This document shows, in pieces, positions 46,521-59,680 of a DNA stretch of 64,000 nt (its first letter is position 1; each line of letters opens with the position of its first letter). Source of the stretch: Vitellaria paradoxa (Eukaryota > Streptophyta > Magnoliopsida > Ericales > Sapotaceae); the NCBI GenBank assembly GCA_019916065.1, contig CM034236.1, positions 50,930,690-50,994,689 of the forward strand. The letters are read 5' to 3'. The notes under the pieces were generated by a model, which was given only the letters and a program-made list of their open reading frames with translations, made no database searches and was not told where the DNA came from. Made by a program: the position numbers and the translations under genes.

Positions 46521-48537
46521 GACAATAGGGGCTTCTTTATCCTCTTTATTGTCACTAATCTTGATCATTTCCATCTTTTTTTCCGTATTTTGAAAACAAA
46601 ATATTGTAAACAGTAAAAATAATTAAAAATTTTATAATTATTTTAAATAAATGTATGAATTATTATCGAATTTGAGATTTATAATTACACATTTCAAGTG
46701 TAATCATTAACTTAATAATAATAAATTAATTAATTAATAAATAAAAATAATTGAAAGCACTTAAAAGAGTTGTCTTTGTTAATAATTATTAGTGGGCCTT
46801 GAAATATCAAAACTATCACTTGATGAATCAGATTAAATGTCCAAACTGCCCCTTGACGAAGTAGATAACCCATGCACCATAATCAGATTGTCAAGCAAGG
46901 GCAGTGGGGCCTTCCACAAATTCAGCAACGACAAAACTGCAGTGCTATTTTATCATAATAATGTACTTCTCTATGAATTTTTTACTTAAAATAATAATAA
47001 ATTTTAATTCTTTTATAGTTTCAAAAAATAATAATACATTTTAGCATTATTCATTTATTACATAAATACATTTACCATGTATATGATTCTTAACTATCCT
47101 AAATTATGTAAAATAATATTCGACAGTATTATCATTTCTACCAACAAAAATCAAAGTGCCATGAAACAATTGTCAAATGATATTCATTATTGATTATTTG
47201 GCGCAAATTTTCACTAATGCAACCGTCCATGTCCCCCTGTCGCCCTCTCGCACCAGAGGCAGCCGCACAAGTCACACTAACTTTTTTTCCTCCATCTCTA
47301 TATATCATCATACAAATTCAAGGACGAAATGATTGACAACTATACATGCCAGGTTAATCTGGTTATTCATCAAGGGTTAACACACGGATCCCTTCTGAAT
47401 GTGCCATCGACTAACAAACTTGTCACGCGGGAATTTTTAATAAAAATTCGATATGTATATAGGGATGGTGGTCAGGCACACATTCAGGAATTTTTGATAA
47501 AAATTAAATTAATGGAGTTCAATATTTTGAGGGAATAAGTGGGGCCCACTTCTTATATCTATAAAATTTTTAAGTAAAAATCTAGAACATTAAATGAAAG
47601 TTTTAAAAAACCTAACTAGGAGGGCCATAATTTTCATGTTCCATACATAACTTTATCCCTCCATACGGCAATTATACTTTTTTTTTTTAATCTAAACAAG
47701 CAAGAGTTTTTAACTCCATCTACTTTTCCTTTTCCTTCAAGTACAAAGAAGATGGTAACATTTATCGTAAAATAATAAAGAGACTTATGACTTTATAATA
47801 AAAAAGCTACTAAGCCCCAAAATTTTTTTATCATTGATGTAACGCAATTATAAACAAAAGAGCTTGCTTCCATCACCACCATTTTAATTACCTTTTAACA
47901 AAATTATTGTTAATCAATCAATATAATTCTTAGAATCAATGGATATTCCTTGCCATTAACTAAATTCAATATAGATACTAATTAATGCATAGTAACTATT
48001 TAATACAATGATTAAATTATACTATGTTATTGACATCACATACTACGATAAACTAATAAAATCGAAGCGTGTCTTTACTTTCAATCCTATTCATGAGAAT
48101 TAATTATTAGATTTTAAAATTTAAAATCTTTCTTTTAAAATAAAATGAGATGACTAGAATTTTAATATATGGAGGTGTTTTTTCTTTTTTTTTTTTGCCC
48201 TTAATAATTTCTCAGTGTCTAGGTTAATGAACACAATTCCAGTATAATTCTGGGCAGAGGCACGCCCCTTATGAGGTAGCACATCAAAGAAAAGTTGCAC
48301 GATGCAAAAATAAGTAGGGTAGGCTTTGGCTGGTTTCCTGTCTCTAAGGGGGTATGGTTAGGGCCCATCTATACATATCTATATTTATATATATGTATGT
48401 ATGTATATTTTCGATCTTGATTGGAACCCACATCGAATCCCCCAAAAAGCATGCTTTAGGGTGCCAACCTATTGTGAGTCTTGTGGCATTGTCTCTTCCT
48501 TTCTTCAATTGTAAGTCACAAGTATCCCAATATATTT

Positions 48538-48700
48538 TGGAAACGTTTAGAGTGATAAAAAATGAGATAAGCTGAGATAAAATATGATAATTTATAAGTA
48601 TGTAATTCGTACAATGAGATAAAAAGTGAAAAATTTTTTTAAAATTTTAAAATTTTTTTAAATTTTTAAAAATTTTTTAACAAACTAAACGGATGTTTTG
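48538..48700 (+). repeat. Dispersed MITE-like repeat, copy 9
   Basis: Forward: AACGTTTAGAGTGATAAAAA, core GTATGTAATTCGTACAATGAG, end TTTAACAAACTAAACGG. Confidence 0.6.
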
Positions 48701-50160
48701 TAAATTATCAATCAAATCTAAGGAATCAATCATACAAACACGTGTCACAAATAGGACATTGTATTGATGATCTAAATCTGGCCATTTTCTTTCTTTTCTC
48801 TTCTTATTTGCATACATATAAATATACATACATATATATAGTTTGGACCAAAACAGTAGTTGAACTTTGAATCGCCTATCTATAGTTTTGCTTGTTTTTT
48901 TCACTGACATAGGAAGCTTATATATACTATGTATAATCTCAACTCTGGCTGTTGAATTTGTCAATATACGTAGAGTTATACGTACATAATGAAAAACATT
49001 CAATTGGATCGTGCGCATGGTCTAGATTTTCTCGGTTTCATATATACTACAAACATTAGTCGGATCATGAAGTCCACATATTATTGAAAAGGTTTTGTGC
49101 ATGCATGGTCTGTGTGGACTTTCTCAGCCATTGTATATGCAATAAACCAAACTCGGATTTGGATTTATTGGCGTGCATTCTAAATATAAAAACATGAGTT
49201 GGTTGCAGATGGGTATGGCACCATACATAAAGCTCCAATGATTCGAGCCATGTATGGGTGTTTTTTTGTGTAATATGTCATCCATGGCATCACATTTACT
49301 TCACCTTGGGCCTCCTGTAGCCTCGAATATGCTTTCATATATCATTATCATGCTATGTGAATTCCCCTCGGTGCTTTTTTACAAGCAGTTGTTTTTTGTT
49401 TTCAATTTTTTGGGAAAATTAGTTACTTTTTTTTATTATTTTATTTCATATTTTAATTGTCTAATTTTTTTTCTATTTCACTCACATCTCTTCCTTTTTT
49501 TTCTCTTATGTTTTTTTCTTGATAAGTATTACCACTCGCATCTTTTTATCTCTGCTCGAAATAATAATTTTAATATTTTCAAAGTATAAACTTAAATTCG
49601 CTTAAGATGTGTTTAAAGTCAAAAAAAAGAAAGAAAGGAATATGAATTTGAAATTCTCTCTCTTACATAAGTTATGATAAAAAATTAAAAAAAAAAGATA
49701 AAATGTATAAAATTTAGAAAATTAAAATAAATTAAAAGTTGCATGAGAGGATTGTGTCTCCTCATGCTTTCCATGGGCTACTTTTTTGGAAAATTGGCTA
49801 CTTGTTTTTCTTAATTATTTTTTATTATTATTTTATTTCACATTCATCTCATTTTCTTCTTTCTTATTGGTGTCTTCTATCTCTCTTTCGTACAGCCTCT
49901 ACAATATTTTATAAACCTAAACTCACTTAATTAAGGCACCATTAGGTTAGTTAAAAATCAACAAAAAACTCTAAAAATCTCTAAAAATTTTTAAAACTTT
50001 CTAATACATTTTGATCACCTTGTATTTCGTAAAATCTCTATAAATTTCTATATATATCTACGTATTCCAACAAATTTTTACAAGCTCTAATACTTTTTCT
50101 ACAAACTTCAATAAATTTTTCACAAATTTTAATAACTTTTCAACAAATTTTAACGAATCT

Positions 50161-50455
50161 GACATAAATCTATGAGAACAGACCGAAAAAATTATTTTCA
50201 CCATTCTCTCTCTAATTTTTTTAGGCAAAAGTTAAAAAGTTTAACAACTTTCAAAAAAATTATAACATAAATCTATGGGAATGAAACTACAAAACTATTT
50301 CTACAGTTTCTCTCTCCAACATTTTCTCGCAAAAGTCCAAAAGTTTAACGACTTTTAAAAAAAAACTTCTGACATAAATACGTGAGAACGGATCTAAAAA
50401 AACTTTTCTCACAGTTTCTCTCTCTAACGTTTTACTACAAAAGTCCAAAAATTAT
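50161..50455. repeat. Tandem repeat, three units of 102-108 bp
   Basis: Units start at 50161, 50263 and 50371, each with ACATAAAT(C/A)..TG(A/G)GAA followed by TTTCTCTCTC and AAAAGT(T/C)..AAA. The third unit is shorter. Non-coding. Confidence 0.75.
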
Positions 50456-50872
50456 ACTATTTATCTCAAAAAAATATAATTTAGGTTAGAAACGCCAAAT
50501 GCCAAAAATATCCCAAATTACATTTTTTTTTTATATTATTTCTTGTTTTTTACTACTCCAAATGCTACCTAAATTGTATTTGGAGTCAAGGGAAAAGGAA
50601 AGTGGTAGAGATTTAAAATTTCTTCCCTTAGGTTGTAATAGAAAACAGAAAGAAAAAACATGAAATTTAAAAAATTAAAATTAAATAAATTATTTTCTTT
50701 TATTTTATTTTTTTAATTCATTCTTACGTATATTTAAGTTTTTTTTTTCTTTTGTTTCCTTTTTTCGTCTTATATATTGATGAATTTTTTTTATTTTATT
50801 GTAATTTTTTAATCTATTCAAGTAAAGGCATATATTTTGAGCTGTTTAGATTTGATCATCTGCACAATCTAT

Positions 50873-51035
50873 GGGTGTGTTTGGAGTTGTATAAAAGTGT
50901 ATAAAATAAAATAAAATTATAAAAGTAAATATCTTGTAATTTGTGCAGTAGATAAAAAATTTAAATTTTACTGTCTCATAATTCGTATTTGTAAAGATTT
51001 GTAAAATTTTATTTTATTTTATTTACCTCCAAACG
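50873..51035 (+). repeat. Dispersed MITE-like repeat, copy 10
   Basis: Good inverted ends: GTGTTTGGAGTTGTATAAAA and TTTACCTCCAAACGAAG. Confidence 0.6.
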
Positions 51036-51145
51036 AAGCCATATCAGTGCATTCATGTACAAAAATAAAACTTTAAATTTGGGTGGGTTTGGTTAGACCA
51101 GATAAAGTCGAGTAGTACTTCGAAAAAATGCTAAATTAAATTAAA

Positions 51146-51268
51146 GTGTATTTGGAGTGATAAAAAAAAATAAAATAAAATAATTTGTAAATTCATAATT
51201 TATGAATTAAAATAAAAATTGAATAACTTTTATAAACTTTTAATAATTTTTAACAAACTAAACGCACC
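51146..51268 (+). repeat. Dispersed MITE-like repeat, copy 11
   Basis: Forward: GTGTATTTGGAGTGATAAAA at the left, AACAAACTAAACGCACC at the right. Confidence 0.6.
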
Positions 51269-51472
51269 GTAAAATAATTAGATTTACTATTTTTAGACAA
51301 TCAAATCGATCGACAAGTAAAATCAAACCAGTCCAATATAAAATAATCAAATTTGTTTGCTTTTAAATTCTTTTTAATATTTTATGCAGCCCTAATAATG
51401 GCGCCCACGTATTAATTAAGTTTATAATTAATTATCCCATCATGAAAAGATAAATGTAATAATAGAGCACGT

Positions 51473-51615
51473 TAGGAGTGATAGAAAATGAAATAAAATG
51501 AGGTAAAATGAAATAAATTATAAATTTATAATTAATATAAAAAAATAAAAAGTGAATAATTTTTAAAATTTATCAATATTTTTTATTATTTTTTTATTAT
51601 TTTAAACAGAACCCA
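51473..51615 (+). repeat. Dispersed MITE-like repeat, copy 12
   Basis: Forward: ACGTTAGGAGTGATAGAAAA, core AATTATAAATTTATAATTAA; right end decayed. Confidence 0.55.
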
Positions 51616-52042
51616 AGTTAAAGTAAATGATTGCGCTTTTTGCACTTTGTTTTTAGAAAAGATGTCGCACTCCTCCATCAACTAGTCTTATTATAATATT
51701 ACATGTCATGAGTAGAGAGAGAAATAAAAAAAAAGCATATTATATTTAGTACCCTACACCCTTCAATGACATAAAAGAGAGGAAGCAATAAAAGAAAGGA
51801 CGGAAAGACGTGAATGCAACTTTGTCCTTTTTCGGTATACAAGCTAAATATTATATATATATATATATATATGCACACATACATAATTTTCATTAATTGA
51901 CTAAATTCATTTTATTTAAGGTTAAGTAGTATTTCAATTAATAAAATTTATTTTGTATTTCTTTTTTAATAACCACTAATTTAAATTTTTTTAAGATTAT
52001 TAAAAAATTTATTCGATTATTAACTCAAAGTACAGAAATTAG

Positions 52043-52093
52043 TTGAAGAAGAAGAAGAAGAAGAAGAATAATAATAATAATAATAATAATAAT
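52043..52093. repeat. Compound (GAA)n(TAA)n microsatellite
   Basis: About 25 bp of GAA followed by about 25 bp of TAA trinucleotides. Confidence 0.9.
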
Positions 52094-52987
52094 GAAGTTT
52101 AATAATTCGGACTAATGTCACAATAGTTGAAAATTCGCTTCATTGATTTGTGCGTTTATATGATGAGCAACTGCCTAGCTTATAGAACTAAAACCGGAGT
52201 TTAGGGTGCAGGGAGTTGATCAATATGTATAGAACTCCCTTAATAAATAAAACTGAAAGTTTTCAACCAGAAAACCTTCCACCACCCGAACAACAATTAT
52301 TAATACAATTAATAAAGTTTCTACCATCCTCTATTTAAAAAAAAATAATTTTTAAATAATAATTTATCATAAAGAGTATAAATTTATTTAGTCTCTATTT
52401 ATTTCAGCGTAAATTGACTTTGAATAAAACACATTTACTTATACTTTAAAAAAATAATTCGTCCTTTATATTGTGCATCACTAAATGCACATAGTAATAA
52501 CAATTGTTTTTATCTAAAGTATTTAATAATTACACTGATTCATGTCTGAAAACATATTAAAATTAATGACAAAATTAGAGAATTATATTTAAAAGTAAAA
52601 TAAATAATTTTTATCCCTAAACACTTATTTGTGCCAAATTTATTGTGGCACTTAATTAACAACATTATTACATTATTGAATACATCTTTAGTCATAAAAT
52701 TTATATTGTATTTATTTTTTTTTTTTACCAAAACTCTCATTTCTTATAGCAATTAGTGCAGATCATGAAAATATCCATAACCTATTTCTAGAGTAGAGGA
52801 AATTGCGAGGTATACAAAATTATATACGCTCATTCTTGCATAATATGACTCCAATTATGCAGTTAATCGCTCCATATTCCTGTAATTAATATGATGGATC
52901 AGCTGAGTCATTTGTAGTTAAAAATAATCATTTCATCTTAGAGACACCTTCCTCATTTCTCCACTTACTAACATTTCATTGTTATTT

Positions 52988-53140
52988 AAGGTGCGTTTGA
53001 AGTGACAAAAAGTGAAATAAAATGAGTTAAAGTGAGATAAATTGTGGGTTCATAATTTGTATAGTGAGATAAAAAGTAAATACTTTTTTAAATTTTTTTA
53101 GTATTTTTCATTATTTTTCAAAATTTTTTGTCACTCTAAA
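52988..53140 (+). repeat. Dispersed MITE-like repeat, copy 13
   Basis: Forward: AAGGTGCGTTTGAAGTGACA, core GGGTTCATAATTTGTATAGTG, right end TTTTTTGTCACTCTAAA pairing with the left end. Confidence 0.6.
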
Positions 53141-54277
53141 GAGAGATGTACGAAGATGCAGGGTTCCCAAAAATTTTGTTTGAAGAAAGGGGTTTTAATT
53201 TCAACACTTCAAATTAACTAGTTTTCTAATTGAATAATTGACTACTTGAGACAAACTTTTATGCTTGTTTTGCCTTTGTATCATGTGATCATGCATTAAT
53301 TGCAGCACTGAGCAATATTAATTGCCCTTGAGTTTCACCGTTAATCCCGTTTTGCATTGCAATCAGCTGCGCAACTTAAAACAAGCTCACCGTTTGCATA
53401 CAACATATGTAGAAGAGGACTTTCTTAATACAATACGCACCAAATAGCTTTTGATATGCTTAATAACATGGTTACTCTCTGTATTTAGATTTCTTCTCTG
53501 TGTTAGAATTAGCGGTGTTGTTATGGCCTAGTTGGTTTATACTTTGGTCAACAATTATAAGTTGGCAATATCGGTTCAATTTAAATTTCTTTTCCATTAA
53601 TATTAATTTATTTTTATAAAATCTTGTAACCACGGTTTTTTCTTCATTAAGTGGTTGTAATAAATAAAAATTATAGAAGTGTCGTCCTCTTTTAATCAAA
53701 ATTAAAAAAAAAATGAAAAAAAAAAAACTTGATAGAAATTGTTACTTTTCATGTATCTTATTTTAACTAACTTATAGATATATTTCTCTCCCTCTTTTTA
53801 TTTCTAACTAGTTATATTTGTTAAATTTCTTATATCATAACTTCTCTCATTGTCCTTTTAATTTCTTTTCTAATTGATTTCACTTTCTGTATGCTTTCTC
53901 CTCCTTATATTTACGCCTATAATACTCTTTTTTAAGCCTCAATCTTCCGTTGTATTTACTGGTTATTACTTCGGTAACTATAAATAAATTAGATAAATTA
54001 ATAATTTTATTTTCCATTTACTTTCATTTTTTCTTCCACAAATTTATGTTCTAATTGTGGCAGAAGTGTTGTTCGCTATTCCAAACTTAAGTTGTCCAGA
54101 CCAATTTACATGCATTTCGATTAATTCTTGAGAGTCTTAAAATTAATAACCGGTTAAACCTCCAATAATCTTGAGGAGACTCAAACAAGTAACTATAAAT
54201 AAAGAACAAACTCAAGATCTTGCCGATTGAATTACCCCTCAAGATTGTGTCGTTCACTATTCCACGTCATATAGGTA

Positions 54278-54306
54278 GAACAACTACAATTAATGTACTC
54301 CAACAT
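54278..54306 (+). repeat. 29-bp direct repeat bracketing the retrotransposon, left copy
   Basis: Starts GAACAACTACAATTAATGTA and is identical to 62911-62939. It ends one base before the left LTR. Confidence 0.9.
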
Positions 54307-54307
54307 G

Positions 54308-56462
54308 TGTCACACCCCACTTAAGGATGTAACCGGCCGAGCACCTTAAACCTTAGCTTAAGGAACACGCAAGCCTAATTCTCATTCAACCAAAATTTAC
54401 TAAAGCACTTTCGATCAAAAATAACCTTGCCATTTAAAAAAATTTACGAAAATAAATAAAATATTCTACTAACGTTTCAAACTCAAAACAATTAAATAAC
54501 AGTAATTAAAAATAATTCAAATCATCAAACTCTAATCTAGCTACCAAAATAAAATCCATCAATAAAATGTAAAATTATTCCTAAGAGGCCACGACTTAAA
54601 GGTCCCACTGCCAGAGTCCATGTCTAATCTCTTTCAGGCTCACCTGAAAAATGTTAAAAAGAGGGGTGAGCTAAAAGCCCAGTGAATGGATTGCCAAGCC
54701 AAAAATAATAATATCCATTTGAAAATAATAATTTTTCAAATAAACAATTTAATCAAGCAATTTTCCAAGTAACCACGTCCATGCATAATCATTAACAATT
54801 TCAAAACCTGCACATCAGAGTGCAATAACATCCATAATTCATCCCGTCAATCACAACTGTGATGACAAACATTAATCCATGGATATATGGAAATTAAATA
54901 TAAAATGTGCCAATATACTTTCTCATGGGCAGTGCCCGTTGGATCCAATATCGTACTTAGAGTCACCCAGTCTGGCTCCTGGGTTCTTCCCTAAGCCGAT
55001 CCGATTGAGGTCACCACGGTTTTCACGGCCTGTTCCTACAATCGTTGAGAACTAGGGTCACCACGGTTTTCACGGGCCTGTTCCCTAGTTGCCAAAGTCA
55101 CACCGCTTAAGGAGCCTGTCCCCTGGACTTTAATTTTTATTTCCAATAACCAAAAAATAATTTTTCCATCACAATCTCATAATTTTCAGGATTAAACACA
55201 AGTGTCCAAATAATTTTATCTATGCTCAATAGCATAAAACATATAATATTATTTTCAAAACAATATAATTTTTCACAAGAATAACCCGAAAATTTTCAAC
55301 TTTCAAATCTTTATGCATGGAATAATTTATAAAATAATACTAGAAAGGCAAACCACTCACCTGAAGTCCAAAGATGTAAGTGAAAATAATTAAAGAAAAT
55401 TCCTCACAATCCTGAATACAAGAAATAAAATACCTATTATTTAAAATCTACCCAAAAATTTACACCTAATAATTTACTAAATATAAATCCCTAACTCCTC
55501 TAAAATAATTTAATCAATATAAATAAATAATCCTTCCAAATTGTCAAATTAATAATCTGCCAGCAAACTAATCAATTAGCTTTTATTTTATATATATATA
55601 TATATATATATACAAAGTCAATTAAAACGCACGGTACAATAACTTTAATTTTTTTTTTTACAATAAATAAATCTACTCTTTAAAACATGTTATACATATA
55701 TATATATATATATAGCCCGCGTTGTACATGGCAGCCTTTGCCTCAATTTTTTTTTTTTTTTTTTTAACACAAGCCAACCTAACATAGTATACAATTATAT
55801 ATACAACGTCACTTCCAAGGGTGCACAGCATTGACATCACTTCAAGCTAATCAAGATTTACTTTATTATTATTATTATTATTATTTTAATAGTTACAAAG
55901 TCTTTTCAATTGCCGAGTTATATATATATATACACTACCATGGCTGCCGCAAGACATTAATCCTCTGCATTACTTACTATCCATATCATCAATGCAGAGC
56001 TTTTAATGAAAAAAAAAAAAACCAATTAAATAAAACTAACCTCTCAAATTTCTTTTCCCCTTCACCGTCGGTGTGCCTCAGCCTTCTCTTTCTCTCATTC
56101 TTTCTTTTTCTCTCTCTCTTAATAAAACCCTAGTTAAACTAACCCCTATTTATAGCCTTAACTTTTTAATTGCCTACTATTACATCCATTAAATTTCAGT
56201 GGACTCTCAATCCTAATCCAATTAGGATAACCCATTAAATTTATCCAATGGTCCACAATTACCCCAAATATTAAATAAAAACAATAAAAATTTAATTATT
56301 TCCTAAATAAAACCATCTAATTCTAATAAAACTGTAATACTAAATAAAGACAATCAATTCTAATAAAACTATAACACTAAATAAAGCCAACTAATTTTAA
56401 TAAAACTATAACACATAAAAAAATATAAATAATAATAATAAATATATATTTGGGTTATAACA
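54308..56462 (-). repeat. Full-length 3' LTR, 2155 bp
   Basis: On the minus strand it begins TGTTATAACCC and ends GGGGTGTGACA, the TG..CA ends of LTRs. A TATA box (GGCTATAAATAGGGG, 56143-56157) marks the promoter; transcription from it would run leftward out of the element. The first 946 bp (54308-55253) match the other LTR. Confidence 0.9.
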
Positions 56463-56475
56463 TTCTCCCCCCGTT
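56463..56475 (-). promoter_or_regulatory. Polypurine tract
   Basis: AACGGGGGGAGAA on the minus strand directly before the 3' LTR, the plus-strand primer of reverse transcription. Confidence 0.8.
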
Positions 56476-56509
56476 AAAAGAGTTTCGTCCTCGAAACTTA
56501 CCTCAAGTG

Positions 56510-59500
56510 TTATGTGAATAAATCTGGGTACTTCTCTATCATCTCTTTTTCACGCTCCCATGTTGCTTCTTCAACTGCATGGTTGTGCCACTGAACTTTA
56601 ACAAACCGAATTACTTTATTGCGAAGCACTTTTTCTTTAGTATCCAGAATCTGCATAAGTGATTCCTCATATGATAAGTCCTCCCTGATCTGTAGTGGCT
56701 CGTAATCAATCACATGATTCGGACTATGCATATACTTCCTAAGCATCGATACATGGAAGACATTATGTACTCTGGCCAACTTAGGAGGTAAAGCCACTTG
56801 ATATGCCATTGCTCCAATTCTTTCCAAAATCTCAAATGGCCCAATATAACGTGGGCTCAACTTTCCTTTCTTCCCAAATCTAATTACCCCTTTCCAAGGT
56901 GATACCCTCAAAAATACTTTCTCACCAACTTGAAACTCCAATTCTCTTCTTCTATTATCAGCATAACTTTTCTGGCGACTCTGTGCAGCTAGGAGTTTTT
57001 GACGAATAACAACAATCTTGTGAGTTGCATCCTCCACCAAATCCGGACCCAATAGTTGTCTCTCTCCAACTTCAAACCAACATACCGGGGATCTACACTT
57101 TCTACCATATAGAGCCTCATACGGCGCCACCCCTAAGCTTGAATGATAGCTATTATTGTAAGCAAACTCTACTAAGGGCAATTGCTCATCCCAATTACCT
57201 TTCCACTCCAATACACAAGATCTCAACATATCCTCTAATGTCTGAATGGTCCTCTCTGATTGCCCATCGGTTTGTGGATGATAAGCTGAACTAAGACTCA
57301 ATTGTGTCCCTAAAGCTGCTTGTAGACTACCCCAAAACTTAGACACGAAACACGGATCATGGTCTGACACGATAGACACTGGTGCACCATGCAATCTGAC
57401 TATCTCTCTTACATATAACTGGGCCAACTTATCTAATGAGAAAGTCATCTTAATGGCAATGAAGTGTGCAGACTTAGTCAATCTGTCAACTATCACCCAC
57501 ACTGCATCATGTCCAACACGAGTCCGAGGTAATCCAGAAATAAAATTCATTGTGATCTGTTCCCACTTCCACTCTGGTATTGACAAAGGCTGAAGCTTCC
57601 CTGCTGGTCTTTGGTGCTCAACTTTTACTTGCTGACATATAAGGCATTGTGCTACATACTCTGCAACATCTTTCTTCATACCATTCCACCAATAATGCTC
57701 TCGTAAATCTCTATACATCTTGGTACTACCTGGGTGAATACTATACTTTGAGTTATGAGCCTCAAACAAAATATCTCTCCTTAAATCATCTAGGAGAGGA
57801 ACACATAATCGACCATTGAATCTAAGCACTCCCTCTGCATCAATTGTGAAATCTGAAACATTCCCCTTCTCCAATTCTTCCTTAACCCTCTGATACTGGG
57901 GGTCATTTAACCATGCAGCTTTAATTCTGTCTAGCAAAGTGGGTCTAATTATTAACTGACTGTAAAGTGCCCTCTCTCCTTGTCGAACCACTTCTAAATC
58001 CAAACATCTCAATTCCTTCAACAGACATGGTTGAGTAGTGAGCATTGCCAGAGTTCCATTTGAAGATTTCCTACTTAAGGCATCCGCCACAACATTTGCC
58101 TTGCCAGGATGGTACATAATACTAATATCATAATCTTTAAGCAATTCCAGCCATCTCCTTTGCCTCAAGTTAAGCTCTTTCTGTGTGAAAATATACTTCA
58201 AACTTTTATGATCAGTGTAGATCTCACACGATTCTCCATACAGATAATGTCTCCATATTTTTAGTGCAAACACAACCGCAGCTAACTCCAAATCATGAGT
58301 GGGATAATTCTTTTCATGTGGCTTTAACTGACGAGAAGCATATGCAATTACCTTCCCCTACTGCATGAGAACACAACCCAAACCCTGGCGTGATGCATCA
58401 CTAAAAATCACAAAGCCACCACATTCCTTTGGTAGAGTAAGGATAGGTGCAGATACTAATCTTTGCTTAAGCTCCTGGAAACTACTTTCACATTGATCCG
58501 TCTAATCAAACTTTACTCCCTTTTTAGTAAGACTTGTAAGTGGAAGGGCAATACGAGAAAATCCTTCCACAAACCGCCTATAATAGCCTGCTAACCCCAA
58601 AAAACTGCGCACCTCAGAAACCGTTGTAGGACGTTGCCACTCCATTATTGCCTCCACCTTCTGCGGATCCACTGAGACTCCATCTTTACTAACAACATGC
58701 CCCAAGAAGGATATTCTATCAAGACAAAACTCACACTTCTTAAATTTGGCATACAACTTGTTATCTTTAAGGATTTGCAGAGCTATCCTCAAATGTTCTT
58801 CATGTTCCTTTTTGCTCTTTGAATAAACTAGGATGTCATCAATAAATACCACTACAAAGTGATCCAATTGGGGTTTGAAAACCCGATTCATCATGTCCAT
58901 AAAAGCTGCGGGTGCATTAGTAAGTCCAAAGGGCATAACTAGGAACTCGTAGTGCCCATACCTTGTTCTAAAAGCAGTCTTAGGAACATCCCCTTCTCTT
59001 ATCTTCAATTGATGGTATCCTGATCTCAAATCAATTTTTGAAAACACCTGGGCCCCTTGTAGTTGATCAAACAAGTCATCGATGCGTGGTAATGGGTATC
59101 TATTCTTGATGGTGACTTTATTCAACTCTCTATAATCAATGCACAACCTCATGGAACCGTCTTTCTTCTTCACAAACAGAACTGGTGCTCCCCATGACGA
59201 AACACTAGGCCTTATGAACCCTTTATCTAGAAGATCTTGTAATTGAACCTGCAATTCCCTTAACTCAACAGGTGCCATTCTATACGGTGCCTTGGAAATA
59301 GGAGTAGTGCCAGGTAACAAATCAATATTAAATTCAATCTCACGATCTGGGGGTAGGCCAGGCAGATCCTCTGGAAAAACATCAGTAAACTCCTTCACTA
59401 TAGGTAGCTCCTCCAACCCCATATCTTGTTTCTCTTCTTCAATTACATAGGCTACGTATCCTTCACAACATTTTCTCAACATCCTGTTTACTTGTAAAGC

Positions 59501-59680
59501 AGAAATAAAACCAAGTAATTGAATATTTCTATCCCCTTGGAAATAAAATTCAGCTTGTCCTGGTGTTGAAAATATCACTCTTTTCTGACGACAGTCGACA
59601 GTAGCATAATTAAAAGTCAACCAATCCATCCCCAAGATAACATTGAAGTCATGTATATCTAAACCGACAAATAGTATCCA
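56510..59680 (-). pseudogene. pol of the Tekay element: RT, RNase H, integrase, chromodomain
   Basis: One frame interrupted by two TAG codons (58502-58504 and 58358-58360). The part from 59635 opens with the end of the protease-to-RT linker (GMDWLTFNY), then reverse transcriptase with [30 protein letters not shown] and the catalytic FIDD (about 58835). RNase H follows ([11 protein letters not shown]). Integrase has its HHCC zinc finger (HPGS..CLICQQ) and core, but the first catalytic Asp is replaced: the text reads [10 protein letters not shown] where the family has [12 protein letters not shown] and the Glu of QTDGQSERT remain. A chromodomain ends the protein at 56510. The first stop stands where the family has Trp and the second could come from CAG; both, and Asp-to-Asn, fit single transitions. 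Confidence 0.92.

Larger units (their letters stand above)
44807..54277. other. Long gene-free AT-rich region
   Basis: Begins with the bZIP 3' flank, then is spacer with MITE-like copies, microsatellites, a possible LTR relic and a tandem repeat, all listed separately. I find no convincing gene; open frames here (for example 47329-47538, 49254-49589) are low-complexity or unsupported. Confidence 0.5.

Noticed and set aside
47329..47538. 69-codon frame after a TATATATC motif
   Set aside because: It contains an internal duplication (REFLIKI / QEFLIKI) of non-coding AT-rich DNA and no recognised feature.
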